DNA of 64,000 nucleotides, from positions 682,001-746,000 of the forward strand of contig JALUTQ010000039.1 of NCBI GenBank assembly GCA_032718865.1, in the 5' to 3' direction. The stretch's first letter is position 1. Each line of letters starts with the position of its first letter. Shown here one piece after another: positions 21,006 to 33,809 of the stretch. The translations under genes and the position numbers were made by a program. Source of the DNA: Tilletia caries. Lineage: Eukaryota; Basidiomycota; Exobasidiomycetes; Tilletiales; Tilletiaceae. The notes under the pieces are model-generated. The model saw nothing but the letters and a program-made list of their open reading frames with translations, ran no database searches and had not been told where the DNA came from.

Positions 21006-21550
21006 ATGGTGGAGGTCTCATCGTCTCTCGCCGCTTTTTTCGAATCAGCACCATATCTCCGGGCGACTCTTCCTCCTTCCAGACCTTCGAGCTCCGGGCG
21101 CATCACTCTCTGATGAGTGGCGAGTTGGCGACTGGCGACCGACGTTGCGTCTTCCAACCATTTCCCCTTGCTTCCATCGCACCAGCGTGAGTGACCAGCC
21201 AGCTAGCCAGCGATCCGCGTTCGCAGCCGCGGCCGAACATGAGACCCATCTCCGAATCTCGCCGCTCCTTTGCATCCGGACGAGGACAAAGGGAAGCAAA
21301 AAAAAAAGCACAAATGTGCTCGGTTCGCACCACTTGCCCATCTTGATCTTTGCGGCCCTGGCCTGACTGAAGCTCAGGCCTGCTGTCGGCGGCGTGCTCG
21401 TGCGGGCTTTCGGAAGCATGTCTGGGCGCTACTTACAAGGGGGGGAGCTCCTTGCAAGGCTTTCCACATCACCCAACTTCCTGAAGTCAAGTGTATGGTA
21501 ATGTGCATTGCTGAATCAAATGTCCGTTCGAGATATTCCCCCTCCCTCCC
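21006..21550. other. intergenic, 3' side of CDC20
   Basis: No gene seen. The open frames are short and lack family motifs. Confidence 0.4.
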
Positions 21551-23448
21551 TCAGCGCAACATGCGCTGCGTGTTTGCCGACTTGATCGCCAAACCGCTCC
21601 CCTTCGACCCGGGACCCGCCCCCAACTCCTCCCGCTTCTCGAACACCTTCCAGAACTTCAGACTCTCATCCACACCGACCGTCGCCAACGTCTGCGCATC
21701 CGGACTCAAGCTGGCATGCAGAATCTTGACCTCGTGCGCCGCCTTGATCTCGCCGACCTTGGCGCAGCTCGGGTGGGCGTAGATGTCGATGAAGCCGCCG
21801 ACGGCAGGGTCGTCCAGAGCCGTGTTCGTCGCTACGATCTCTTTATAGTCGCGTGACCAATTCAGAGAGGAGACCTGCCCTTCAGTGTGGATGGTATGGG
21901 TTCGCGAGGACTGGGTCACGTTCCAGAAGTGGATGCATCGATCTTGATTTCCGCCTCCGCTTGCGAGGACGGAGTTGTTCCACGGGCACCAGGCGAGTGC
22001 CTGCGCATCAGGAATCGTTAGTCTCGGTTTGCAACTCAAGCTTCTGACCTCTTTGAACTCACCTTAACAGCAGAGTTGTGGTTGTCTTTGCGGAACATGA
22101 AGCCTGCTGATCTTCGATCCCAGACCTTGACCACATTGTCATTTCCTCCACTTGCCAACAGCTGGCCATCCGCCCGCCACTCGAGTCCACAGACCTGTGA
22201 GCTGTGCGCCTTGGGTCTGTTGCGTGTGATGGCATCGCGCTGTCGGACGTCGTACTCGCGAATCAGACCGCTCTCGAATCCTACATTGAGCGTACCGTCG
22301 ATGGCCCACGCAGCCACATTGGCGCCGACGCCGTCTCCAAACTCATCTGCATTGGCTGCACTGGGCTTCAGCGTCCGCTGTCGCATGCCAGTCTCGATGT
22401 CCCAGAGCTGAATGTGACCTCGCTCTCCACCGACAGCCAAGATCGAGCCTGTCTCGTCCCATTGGAGTGAGCTGATGTCGGAACCACCGCCGAGGCGCTC
22501 CTCGTGCTCTTCCAAGTTGCAGAGCATGTCCACGTCGCCGGTCTCGGCGTTCCAGACCCAGACAGCGGGCCCGAGTGCAATAGCGAGCATATTCCTGCTG
22601 GACCAGTGGAGGAGGTTCCGGTAATAGTCGCTAAGCATTCCAGGCGCGTCCAATATCTTTTCCGGCGTGGAGACGATTCTGCGCTTACCGCCGCTGATGA
22701 GCGTAGACGGCAAGGCAGGTGTGGCCGCCTTGGGCCGAGAGACGGCGTACCGACTTCTCGCTTCTTGTCCCGCCGCAGCTGTGGAAGAAATAGGGGGAGC
22801 AGGGGTAAAAGAGTGTATGCGCATGCCCATGTCGAGTTGGCAAGCGTCGGCGAGCTCTGTCTTGCCGCCGCTGAGGTCGGTGGGAATGGCGTTCGCGCTG
22901 TGAATGCTGGCGTGGGTGCCCGTGTGGTCGGAGCCGCTGGAGTCAGCGGTGATACTAATGCTTTGTCCAAAGAGTCGGTCTCCACCTGCCTCTTCTCGCA
23001 ATGGCATAGGAGAAGGTCCTCCTGAGCGAGAAAGTTCCCTTTGAGAGATGAAGCGGTCTCCGCGCTGCAGCCAGACAAGAGAAGTTACGGAGGTTGAGCT
23101 CATGAGTGCTGCAGCAATACCAGCGAGTCAATAGAGGACACACACCAAGGCTGCTGTAGGTCCGCGGCTCTTCTTCAGCGCCTCAGCGGGTGCATCGAAG
23201 TCCTTCGTGATGTGTATGTCGGCAGCACTGAGCCCGCCGCCTGGAATCACATCCTCGTGCTCACGCTTGTCGGCCAGGGCGCCGCCTGCGCGTCTCGAAC
23301 TGCCACCGAAGACACCGCCAGCAGCCTTGACCGGCGATGAACCTGTCCCCCTTCCGGAAAGGCTGAGATTGTTCAGTTCGCCGAGGGGCGAGTTGCGCTC
23401 GGTACTGCTAGCGGCCATCCGGGATCGATGCTGGCTGTTTGTGAGCAT
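21551..23448 (-). CDS. CDC20: APC/C activator CDC20 (fizzy family)
   Basis: Recruits substrates to the anaphase-promoting complex in mitosis and is the target of the spindle checkpoint. The N-terminus is Ser/Gly-rich and has the C-box-like DRFI (GDRFISQR). KRRIVSTPEKILDAPGMLSDYY follows, then seven WD40 blades (NAETGDVDML, VGGERGHIQLWDI, GGNDNVVKVWD, SGGGNQDRCIHFWNV, VGVDESLKFWKVF). DAPG-DYY fits CDC20 better than CDH1. The chain ends MLR; the usual family tail is Ile-Arg. Three exons: the second intron (about 22036-22062) is clear. The first, near 23105-23150, has several GT choices in a GTGTGTGT run. Two in-frame ATGs exist (23448 and 23418). Confidence 0.9.
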
Positions 23449-23730
23449 GGTGACTGCAAGGGGGGAGGTCTCTGATGCGATGGTGGTTATGCGCGACTGA
23501 GTGGTTGCTGCGGTTGAGCGAGTGTTGATGTCGGTGTTGTTCTTTTTTTAGTCTGTTTAGCCGAGACGCGTCGCGCGTGTCGCTTGTCACGTGCACAGCA
23601 GCCACACCGATCTCGGACATATGCAAGGGGCTGCGGTAAGGAGGCGGTTTCCACTTCCGACGATGGCACACCGTTCGAACTTCGAAGCGTTCCCGTTCCC
23701 GCGGCCCGCCACCCGAGCTCGGCCTTGATG
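23449..23730. promoter_or_regulatory. upstream region of CDC20
   Basis: Left part of the divergent promoter between CDC20 and the Zn2Cys6 factor, before the foldback element. No gene seen. Confidence 0.4.
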
Positions 23731-23739
23731 ATCAGAACT

Positions 23740-24486
23740 GCAAGTAACCTGAATGTCCCGATCTATGGTCGATTCGCCCCGAGCATGAGGCGATTGGCCC
23801 CGTAAGCGTTTTTTGAATTGAGCCCGTAAGATGAGGCGATTCAGCCCGTAATTATCGGCGACTGAACCCATAAACAAAGGCGATTGAGCCCATAAAGATG
23901 GTCGATTGGCCCCATAAGGCAGGGCACTGGCCCCATAAAAATCTCAAATCGCCTTTGGCGACCTTCCCTGCTTCCAAATCTTCCAGATAAATTATTCTAC
24001 AGCGGCCAGGGTGCCTGAAGTAACTGTACTGAGCTTCCAGGGTCATATCCGGTCATAGTCGGGCCGGGATGGCGGTCTTCGGCGACGTAATTCACTTTGA
24101 GAGCTCGTCGACGGGCAGAAACGCTTCACAGAAGCTCGACTTGTGTGTGAGTTGAACCCTCTTACATACCTGAAGGCCCGACCGGTCGTTTGGGCAGTGT
24201 CAGTACACACTACCGCTCTATCCGGCTGAAATAGACATTACGGGCTCTGTCCACCATCTTTATGGGCTCTGTCCACCATCTTTATGGGGCCAATCGACCA
24301 TCTTTATGGGTTCAATGTACTAATCTTACGGGGTCAATGCACCAAAATTGCGTTTTTACGGGCTCAATCGACCATCTTTATGGGGTCACATGACCATCTT
24401 TATGGGGTCACTCAACCATAGATCGGGGTCAGTGCCGGGGTGCTCGGGGCGAACCGACCATAGATCGGGACATTCACCCGTTCTCG
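23740..24486. mobile_element. foldback element copy 1 (MULE-like, 747 bp)
   Basis: Flanked by a perfect 9-bp duplication ATCAGAACT (23731-23739 and 24487-24495). The ends contain inverted repeats of at least 33 bp (GAATGTCCCGATCTATGGTC... at 23751 and its complement near 24440-24474). Inside them, inverted arrays of a roughly 22-bp unit built on CGACCATCTTTATGGGG are iterated: complement on the left, direct on the right. No protein frame. Target duplications of 9 bp and long inverted ends are typical of Mutator-like elements. Almost identical to 42035-42783. Confidence 0.85.
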
Positions 24487-25010
24487 ATCAGAACTCTCAG
24501 AAAGCGAGGGCTCACAAATAACAGGCAGAAAGCCAGAAAGCGTACGAGAAGTCGAGAACGCGCCCGAAGTCGAGCACAGGTCGTCGCGTCGTCGCAGTTC
24601 GCACTGACTGACTTGCACGCCCGCCCATTCACTCATCCTTATCGCACAAGCTATCGTCTCGCTCGCCCTTGCTCGTCAGGCGCAAGTCAAACCCCGGCGC
24701 GTATTGCATGTGCTTTTAGCGCAGGACGTCGCCGTGCACATACACCCCCCGGCCTCCAGGACGGCACGCGCGTCGAGAAATCAGCCGCTGCTCCAGCTTC
24801 TAGCTCGATCTCACCTTTACTGTGGACGACGCGCTCGACACTGGAACGAGGGGTCCTTCTTTCGAACGCGTAAGGACCGCGTCAGGCTCGATTTGATCCG
24901 CATTCAAGCATCCAAGGCTCCTTCTACCGACTTGTGAAATACCTGCATCGTATCATCGTCAGTCTCTAGCCAGCCAGCATCGCCCGACTCGACATCACAA
25001 CTGCCCCAAC
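24487..25010. promoter_or_regulatory. upstream region of the Zn2Cys6 factor
   Basis: About 520 bp between the foldback element and the ATG at 25011. No gene seen; an open frame at 24613-24873 has no recognisable domain. Confidence 0.4.
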
Positions 25011-28000
25011 ATGAACTCAAGCGAAGCGGCATCTCAGGCTGCTTACGCTGCCGCCAGCGCCGGCCACCATCAGCATGGGTACGCACCGGATCTGCAGCAA
25101 AATGGAAGCGCGGTGTGGCTTCCAGCGTACAATCAACAGCAGCAACAGCAGCAGCAACAGCAGCAGCAACAGCAGCAGCAACATCCACAGCAACAGCATC
25201 CGCCGCCGCAGCATGAGCGACAGGTTCAGATACTTCCTCCTGGACAGCAGCCTTTTAGCCAACACTCCGCACCAGTGGATGTCCTGCGCTCTGGCTTTAC
25301 AGCCGACTTTCCGCAACAGGGCGCCCCCTGGCCGCCAATGCAACAGCAGCAGCAGCAACAACAGCAGCAGCACAACCACCTCCATCAAGTACTCCCGATG
25401 CCCTTCATGGGACATCCATCAGACTCTTCATCAACAATCGGACTCTTACCGAATTTGAGTCAGACGAACGCGCAACAATTCCATGTCGGCAACATGCCTC
25501 AAAGCCATATGCCTGGTCAGAGGCCTCCTCCAGCTTCAGATTCAGCCTTATTCGACGATCAGGACCAGCTTGACGACTCCGATCTCATCGATAACGGTGA
25601 GCAAAGGGATTCGGCCTCGGGTCCTATCCGTTCGGAGACTTTCATGGCAGAGAATCGAGACAAGATCGGAAAGGGTCCCATCGCAGCACCTGTCAAGGTG
25701 AGTGTCACTTCTGCCAGTCGTCTTTCTACGCTTCACTTAGTTATCACAGTGTGTTGATGACATTTAATTGGCAGGCTGCATGCACCTTCTGTAGGAGCAG
25801 GTGAGCATGCACTAGCTTTCTTAATTTTGAAACGCGTGCCTTCTGATGTAAACCTTCGTCACCTTTTCATACAGGAAATCGCGATGCGATGGCAAGCAAC
25901 CTTGTGCGACGTGCGTAGCTAGAGAGAAGGTCGATGATTGCGTCTACACGGTTTCAAGACGCGGCGGCAAGCCCAAGCCTAAAAGGCCGGTGGACCCAGA
26001 AGTGTTGCAGAATCATCTCCGCCACCTTGCGATGCTTTCGGAACTACCGCACACAGCCCGTATTCCTGACAATGGAGGTCACATCCCGAACATCCAAGAC
26101 TTCAGCAACATTTTCCCCACTGGCCGTCCTGAGCATACAATCTCGCGACCAAACGGGAATTCAGTCTCCTCGGCCAGCGGTTCGGCGCATACCTCTATGG
26201 ATGGCAGCTTCAACGCAATCGGGCCCTTTCCCATTGCCATCCCCATAGCCCCAGGTGGCATTTTAACCTCACCGACCTGGGCTCCGATGTCTGCAGGCTC
26301 CAGCGCTATGTCTGGCACAGAGTTCGGATCGCTGTATGGCATGACAGGCGGGCCCTCGCAACCAAACACGACGTCGCTTCTACCTGGCAGTGATGTTCCC
26401 AGCAACGGGCCAGGCATGGGGCCTCAGCAAACTTCTGCGCAACCGTCCGGCGTAACACAGCCAGATTGGTCCGATCAGGGCATAATCCCCTTCACTGACA
26501 CGAAAACTCTGCTCGAAGGTGAGAGCCCAGCTTGTGCGATCTCCTGCGTGCTTTGGACCCCAAAACTCATCATACTTAATCATCATTGTTAGATTACTAC
26601 AAGTACCTTCACCGCTTCATACCCGTGCTACCATCGCCTATTTATCTCGACGCCCTCACATCTTCGTGGAACCCTCAATCGCCCTTCCTCCTCGCGCTGC
26701 AGGCTCTCCTCCCCCTTCTCCGTGACGAGATTCAACCGGTCAACTCCATGCATGGTCGGGGCCTCAACTTCGGCAATGCGACGAAGAAGGAACAGGTGAG
26801 GAGGGTCACGACCCACTTCGAAAAGCTTGCGAACGAGGCTGTGGACCGGGCTGTAGAGAATGCCGACGGAGATGCCAAAGAGAAAGTCGCGCTGGAAGTC
26901 ATTCAGGCGCTCTGTGTTTTGACGATTTTCGACGTGAGTCCAGCTGATGAATTGAATCGACTTAGCTTAGCGCCGACTGACAATCATTCTGGAAACTTTT
27001 CACAGTATGGTAGCGGGAGAGCTGTGAAGGCGCGATTGAAGGCCGACCAAGCCCTTGGGCTCGCGATGGCTGAAGGGCTCCATCGCCTGCGAAGCTCCGC
27101 ATCGACGCAGGGGCATGCGGTATCCTCCGATTTCTTCGGCAGGGCTCGACTGCCGGAAAGCGAAGTATTCGAGATGAAGAAGCGGTGCTGGTGGACTGTC
27201 TGGAGTTTGGTGAGTGGCGTGTCGAGCAAGACTACTGAGAGCAGGACTGATCATCTCTTGTTGTAGATCCTCTGGGCTGCATATAATACCGGCAACACAT
27301 CGACGTTGCGCGCAGACGATCCTCGCGTGACGTGCGAGATGCCTTACAGCACCGATCCGACCGCATGGATCGCCAATATGCGGTCTTTGCAACTCCTTCT
27401 TACGGTGCAGGAGCGCGTCATCGCGCTAACGAACCTGAATTCCTTGAAAGAGGAAGACAAGGAGGGCGCGTCACCGTATGCTGTCGCTTCGCCAATGAGT
27501 ACGCGTACTGTGACTACGCCCGTCTCGCTACACTCCTTCGGCAACGGCTCGACGATGGCAGGTCAGTCTTCTTCCTCCGCCGCCGCGACGGAGGGTTCGC
27601 GAAATGCTCTGTTCAGCAGCATGCTTGAGCTCGATCATCAACTGGAGGACCAAATCGAGATGCAGGAGTCGCAGCTTTCCGCGGTGCGAAATGGACGGCA
27701 TGTAGAGACATTTGCGGGTCTGCCGAGCTCATTGGACAGTGCTGAAGACGCGATGATTGCGTATCTGCACACGAGTGCTGCAATCCAGCTGTACACCTCC
27801 TCTCTGACTTTACACATTGGTCAAGCATTCCAAGGAGCCTCGGTAGGTAACTCTTGCTTCACTTTCAGCCTTTTGTGCAGCTGCAAAGATGATCTGACCG
27901 AACTCTTTCACACACAGTTGTTCGAGCGGAAACTTTGCTTCCTCAACCCGAACAAAGGCAACAGTGGCAACAGTCCGGCCCAAGCGTGCCGTGATCCGAT

Positions 28001-28883
28001 GACGAGCAACCATCTGGGCGAGTTTGCGCAAGCGGCTGGTGGTCTCGACGCACCCATTGCGTCCGGCCCAGATGTAGCAGGTGGCTCGGCCCTAGCAGAC
28101 ATCTTCAACCCATTCTCATGGATGACTCAAAACATGGGCATGGTCGACCCGGCGCAGCAATCGCATTTCGGCCTCGGCGGAGCCCAAGTTCAACCCGTAT
28201 TTGGTCAGCAACACTCGGATGCTGCTAGTAAAGTTGGCAGCGAGAGTGGAATGCAGCCGGGAGGACGGAAGGCGCGTAAGGATCTATTTGCACAAGGCCC
28301 GTTCTCGGCGCAACATTCGCTTGGCCGGTGCGTTCGAGCGAGCATTCGATTGCTCGAGATTGCTTCGAACAAGAGGTTGGAGCCCAATCCTTTCAACGCA
28401 TGCTCGTAAGTGGTGCTTCCTAAGAACTCACTTTTTACGCGCGCCAAATTGACTGAATGCTGACCTTGCTTCTTCCACCCATCCGCAGCTTCGTTCTCAT
28501 CAGTTACGTCCTGCTCATGTTGGCAATGTCTCGCAGTATCGGCTCAGAGGACAATGACGATGAGGATGGCGACGAAGATGACATTGAAGACATGTCCAAC
28601 CAGGAGCAGCTTCTTCAGCTCGCAGGCCTGTCGTCGGATGGCACCCTGTCGGCGCAGTCCCTCCAGCAGATCTGGAACCGAGTCCAACAAGCGCGGGACT
28701 CCTTGGCTGCCCTTAGCGAGATCTGGGACATGTGAGTGCTCATCGTGTGGACAATCCGTCCGCAACAAGAGATCTCGACGCTGACCGAACTCTTCTTTTC
28801 TCAGGGTGATACCAATGGTCTGGGAGATCACCTCGTGCCTGGAGACGTCTCGCACCCTGTTCTCCCAAGAACAGCAGGCATGA
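25011..28883 (+). CDS. Zn2Cys6 transcription factor with fungal middle homology region
   Basis: Nuclear DNA-binding regulator. The N-terminal ~220 residues are Gln-rich with two pure polyQ runs (about residues 43-58 and 110-120). The zinc cluster is spread over three exons, one of only 26 nt (25775-25800), giving AACTFCRSRKSRCDGKQPC then ATCVAREKVDDCVY, i.e. all six cysteines. A Ser/Pro-rich linker follows, then the fungal-specific domain (DYYKYLHRFIPVLPSPIYLD; YGSGRAVKARLKADQALGLA; ILWAAYNTGN). The last exons carry an acidic stretch (DNDDEDGDEDDIED) and the end FSQEQQA. About 960 residues, nine or ten exons, all phase-consistent. The target genes cannot be read from the sequence. Confidence 0.88.
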
Positions 28884-29341
28884 GAGATGCGAACCTTTCG
28901 GCTGTCGTCCTGTCTTTGTATCTTGCTTCGCCTTCTGCCTCTCGTTCTCATCGTCTCTCCTCTCAGCTTTTCACTCGCTGTATGTTCGTGCGGTCCCTCG
29001 TGGGTATGTGTATCTATCTGGTCAAGGGTCGTACTCTTCGAAATCCAAGCTTGTCTGTCGTGCCATATCATCGAACAGGTCTGTCCGTGCACGCCTTGAA
29101 GGTCATGCTCAAGGATTTTTTGGGCTGCATACACACATCCATCTTCTTGACTCACTCCCTCCGGACATCGCCCATCGCAAAAGGTACCCCCATCGCATCA
29201 TCTGCTCGGTGCACGACGCAACCCTTCCACGCACGCGGTCGAGCTCGCAGCGGCGCTTTGCCACTTCCGCCATCATTTCGAGAGCAGCAAGTCAAGGATA
29301 CCTCATTTCACGTCTTGCACTCTTCCACCCATACTCGCAAG
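28884..29341. promoter_or_regulatory. intergenic region before the HD-domain gene
   Basis: 458 bp, pyrimidine-rich. The frame of the next gene stays open through it, but the first ATG with a plausible context is at 29342. No gene seen. Confidence 0.4.
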
Positions 29342-32300
29342 ATGTCGTCCCTGCCCCCGCCCACGACACCGAAGGCAAAGTCTGAGCCGACAACAGCAGT
29401 GACTCCGTCGGCTGAGGTTCAGGTTGTCACGAACACCGTCAGCGACGATCACACGCTCTCTGCCAAGACGGTGGTACGGCCTATGCTGCTTGACCAGACC
29501 TTCCCTTTGAAGCCTGCAGTCCGACAACAGCACAGCTCGAGCACGGAGGCACAAGATCTCCTCTCACCTACCGGAAGCGGCGGCTCGCCTTCTCGACGTA
29601 CCAAGAAGCGTGTGGCATTTGCGGAAGATCAAGGCGAGGCGGTTGCTCCTGAAGGCGACGACAAGAAGGAACGAGCTTCGAGATCAGGTCCACCCATCGA
29701 AAGTGAGGACATCGACTTCGACGAGGTCTTTGACGCCGGACAACCAGACGATATGGAAGGTAAGCTTGGCTTTTTCCCATGCAACTGCTGCACATTCATC
29801 CCCAGCCCAGCCCAAAGCTCAAACCCTTCCCTGCCTGCAGACGCTACATTTCAACTAGATGAGGACTACGCAAACGATCAGCAAGACTCGCATGAGAAAG
29901 AAGCAGAGTACTACCCTCCGACGTTAGAAGAAGCTGCGCGCATGCTATCGGACGAAAATGTTGCGGACAGTGGGTCGAGCGCACAGGCGATCGGCATCAG
30001 CGCTAGCTCCCGCACCCCGTCCCGCGATGCACAAAATGCGTCCGTCCTTTCCTCATCGATTCGGGTGGCAGGATCCTTCTCGCAATTCATGCGACAGCAG
30101 GGAGAGGAGCACAATTCTCAGTTTTCGGGCCATCGCTTGGCGGAACTGACGTCGGAACGCGAAATCGATCCTGCTGAGCCGCCTTCACCTTCGGCTGAGG
30201 AGGCCGTCGGCCAACCCATCTACGAGGGAGTCAGCCTGAATGCAGAGCCGCTCAGCACTTCGCATGTCGGTTCGTATAACGCCTGGAGCCTTAGAGGTAT
30301 CGTCGAAGAGAGTGCTTCGCGGCCAGGGAGATCCAGACCCACACCTTCTCAATTCCGACGCTCCTCTGGCGGTGCCGAATTCGGTCTCAACCACATCATC
30401 GGCGCGAATGTACCGTCACATCGAGCGATGTGGCAAGCTTCCCGGAAAGAGAACAGCTATGCGCTCAGCGACGAGGACAATAGGCGCTGGGCACAATGGC
30501 AGCGATTTGGTGAGTCAAAAATGAAAGCATGGTATGAGAAGTGTCTCTCACGCCACTTGGCCTTCAATCTCCTTTGTAGGAAGCGGCGAAAGAAGTCAAA
30601 GCAGCCCAGACGTCGGAACCACGGCCGATTTATCTCGTTCCGTCCCTGCGGGCCCCAGCATTTTCCAGCCGGTACAGCGTGGTGGCCTGTATGCTTCGAC
30701 CGACGTTAGCGAAAAGCCTTCCGAAAAAGCGATTCCGATTCCAACTCGAGCTCCCACTTTTCAAAGTCGACGCGACGATGTGGATCGTGAAGCGAAAACG
30801 TCGCTTCCATACAATGAACGATTGTTTGTGCCCTCGTATATGAAGGCGATCGGCAACATGTCGACGTCGAGATTGGGACGCGGAATCCACCGACAGCTCT
30901 CTACCATCGATGACGAAGACGGAGTCGCATCATCTACGTCACAAGCTCCCATCGCATCGGGCCTCGATGCTCAATTGGCATCAGTGTCGGAAGAGGCAGA
31001 TGCTTCTACAACACAAGTCGGTCTGGAGCGCGTCCAAGATTCGCAAACAAAACCTGGTTCGAGGGTACCATTTCTGGCCCCGCAAGATTCGGAGAAACGC
31101 AGAGAAGTCCTGCGGCACCCATATCAACCTCCGCCACCGCCAACCAGCTCGAGCGACAGACTGGTGCCGACTGACGAAGACGCACCTGTTGCATTGCCGC
31201 TGTTCGAAATCCCGGCACAGTCTTACAGGCCATCATCATCTGATGACGGCGCAGCTGTGGCCAACGATTATGCTGACGCCGACCACCAAGCGGAAGGTGT
31301 CCTGAAGTTTATGCACCGGCTGGAAATGCTCAAGGTGAGCAAAGAATGGATCACCGCCCCACTCTTCGAGCTGTGTAGTATGCTTACTGAATACCTGCCA
31401 TGATCTGCTTACAGAAAAACAAACGGACTGGCTGGTATCATCACCGTGTCGCGAACCCGGAGTCGTGAGTAAATGCCGAATTCCTGAATCTGTCCTGAAA
31501 GGTACTGATGCTCTCCAACTTCGATGTTCAAAGGATCTCGGATCACATGTATCGGATGAGCATACTGGCGATGCTGTGCGCCTCGGACGACTCTGGGCTC
31601 GACGTCGGCAAGTGTGTGATGCTCGCGCTCGTCCACGACATGGCAGAGGCGGAGGTCGGCGACCTTACCCCGCGTGACAATATCGAGAAGGCCGAGAAGT
31701 TGCGTCGCGAGGCCGGAGCGATGGTATACTTCGCATACGATCTGCTGGGCGGCAGTCGGGCCGGTCAGCGTATCGAAGCTCTCTGGGAAGAGTACGAGGC
31801 GAGGGAGACGCCCGAATCAAAGCTGGTCAAGGACTTGGACCGCTTCGAGCTGTGTTTGCAGGCACTGGAGTACGAACGAGGTGAGTTGAGGGTCCCTTCT
31901 TCCGCATTCATTCACTCCCCTCTTTGTGCCGCTGGTGGTGTAGCTGCATCTGCACTCCTCTGGATCATCTTGACTCCTGCGAGGTTGTGCCTTTCGGACA
32001 CTTCCAACCTTGGCCCTCACAGACGTCGGCTCAGAAGAGGTAGCCGGACTCTTATGCTCCCGGGCATGAACATGGACCGGTGCAAACCCTATTGCAGACC
32101 TTGAGGGTTCGGATCTCACCGGCGACTGTGCGACAACGTCTTACTCTCCCAACCCACTGCCTTGGTCCGCACTATCGAGAGGTGGTGGCGCTGACTCTGA
32201 ATGACTTTGTTTCTTCCCTTTCTCTTCCCCACCGTCCTCGGTCCGACCACCTTTCTGTGCACACTCCACAGAGTTCGATACGTACGATCTGCAACCATTT

Positions 32301-32732
32301 TTCCGGGGCGCAGCCGGGGAAATTGGCCATGTGAGTGGTTCGAGTTCTTTTTGGTAAGGGACTGGGAGCCGGAACAAAGGCAAACTGTCAACCTCCTCGC
32401 TCTAAGGGGAGGCTGACATATGTTTGCCTTGGCTTTGGTTGCCGGTCCCTTTTGTGCTACTGTCGGTCTTGTTTGGCGCTCACCTTTTCTATCTTTGTCC
32501 TTGGCAGCCCATCGTTCGTGCCTGGGTACGAAAGCTTGCCGATGAGCGACAACAGATGTGGGCCGAGCGGGGTCGAGTGTATGAGCAACCCTGTGATGAC
32601 GTCCGACCAGGCTCTGCACCAGCGAAGAGCGACAAAGATTCGGGCGAACAGACCTCCACAGATGTGCCGGCCCCGGTACCAGAGCCGCAGACGGTCAAGA
32701 ACGACAGTGGCGCAGCCGCGGCAGTTCCGTGA
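29342..32732 (+). CDS. HD-domain (HDDC2/YGK1-like) phosphohydrolase with long disordered N-terminus
   Basis: The C-terminal third is an HD-domain protein like HDDC2/YGK1, which are 5'-deoxynucleotidases: KFMHRLEMLK, KRTGWYHHRV..PES, ISDHMYRMSI, ALVHDMAEAEVGDLTPRD (His-Asp pair) and KDLDRFELCLQALEYER. Then come DLQPFF and IVRAWVRKLADERQQMW. The family is normally about 200 residues. Here the same frame carries about 570 residues of Ser/Pro/Glu-rich, apparently disordered sequence before it, including KKRVAFAED, a match to the RVxF docking motif for protein phosphatase 1. There is no good ATG right before the HD part, so I treat it as one protein. The intron after LEYER is long (about 31881-32271). 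The last exon adds a Pro/Glu tail. Confidence 0.8.
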
Positions 32733-33807
32733 AGTAAAGAAGAGACCCATACCCCAAGCATCACTCAACAATCCCCTTTGTGCCCGCAAATCCTTTCGAC
32801 TCAAAGTGAGATATTCTTTTGCCCCACATTGTACGCGACACGCCAGAGTCCAGACACACAGACACAATCTGCATCAAACGCAAAACCTAGCAAATTACTG
32901 CCCTCTCCACGCACCGACGCTGCTCTGACGGTGACCCTTTTCATTTGTTGAGCCGCGGCTCGCGAGCTGATCCGTGCGTGTACTGACCTCCTGGCTGTGG
33001 AGCGGAAGACAGTAACGCCGGGGCGGTCCGTCAAAGTCAAGTGGTCTTTCCTCGGCGGTGTTGCCAGGAGGTGACCGATCTGGCCAAGGCGGAGAAACCT
33101 GTGCCCGCTCACCTTTTGTTTGCTTGCCTTCTCCAGATGCTTTAATCTCTCCACAGTTCATGCTTCACTGCTTCACCTTGCAGGACTTCTGCAGGCCACA
33201 GACGACAGTCCACACTCCACACATACACCTCGAGAGTCAGCTCAATGCACGAATGCTCTATTTCGACCGATGCAGGGATTGTTCGTGGAGGGCCTGCGAG
33301 GACGGAGGGCGGAGGCGCGAAGGCTGCAGGGAGAGAGAGGCCTGACGCCTGACGCCTGACTCGAGCTGACCGCTGATCCCTGGAGTGTCTCAACTGCTCT
33401 CAAGAGCATCAGTAGCGAGCATCGTCACCACCTCGTCATTATCCGCATCCCCGCCGCTTCTCAACAACAGCCATATGATCGGCACAGCTCCATGCTTTGA
33501 CGAGGTTCACCCCGCAAGTGTTTGGAGTGGGAAGGCCAAAACTACTTGGCTTCGCTGCCGCAACGCCTTCCGCGGCCTGCGCGACGTGAGCAGCGCGGCA
33601 GTTCGCGGCTAGGGCGAGCGGATGTGCTCCTTCCGGAGGAGCACCCAGATACATCCCTGGAGGGTGTTGAGAACGACGCGCTGCTGGCGTTGATGAGCTT
33701 GAGAGCGCGAGCGACGCGCTGAGGCGGAGAACATGCGCGCCGGCTGAGGCATGTGAGCAAGCACTGTGCGGGGTAGCTCACATACATACTACTGACATCT
33801 CAGAATT
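32733..33807. other. intergenic region, no gene seen
   Basis: About 1.1 kb. It contains a small triplicated GCCTGAC motif (33340-33362). Open frames on both strands are short and show no family motif. Confidence 0.4.
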
Positions 33808-33809
33808 TA

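Noticed and set aside
24240..24420. Regularly spaced repeats in the foldback element as a CRISPR array
   Set aside because: Units are imperfect, occur in inverted arrays at both ends, and belong to a eukaryotic transposable element.
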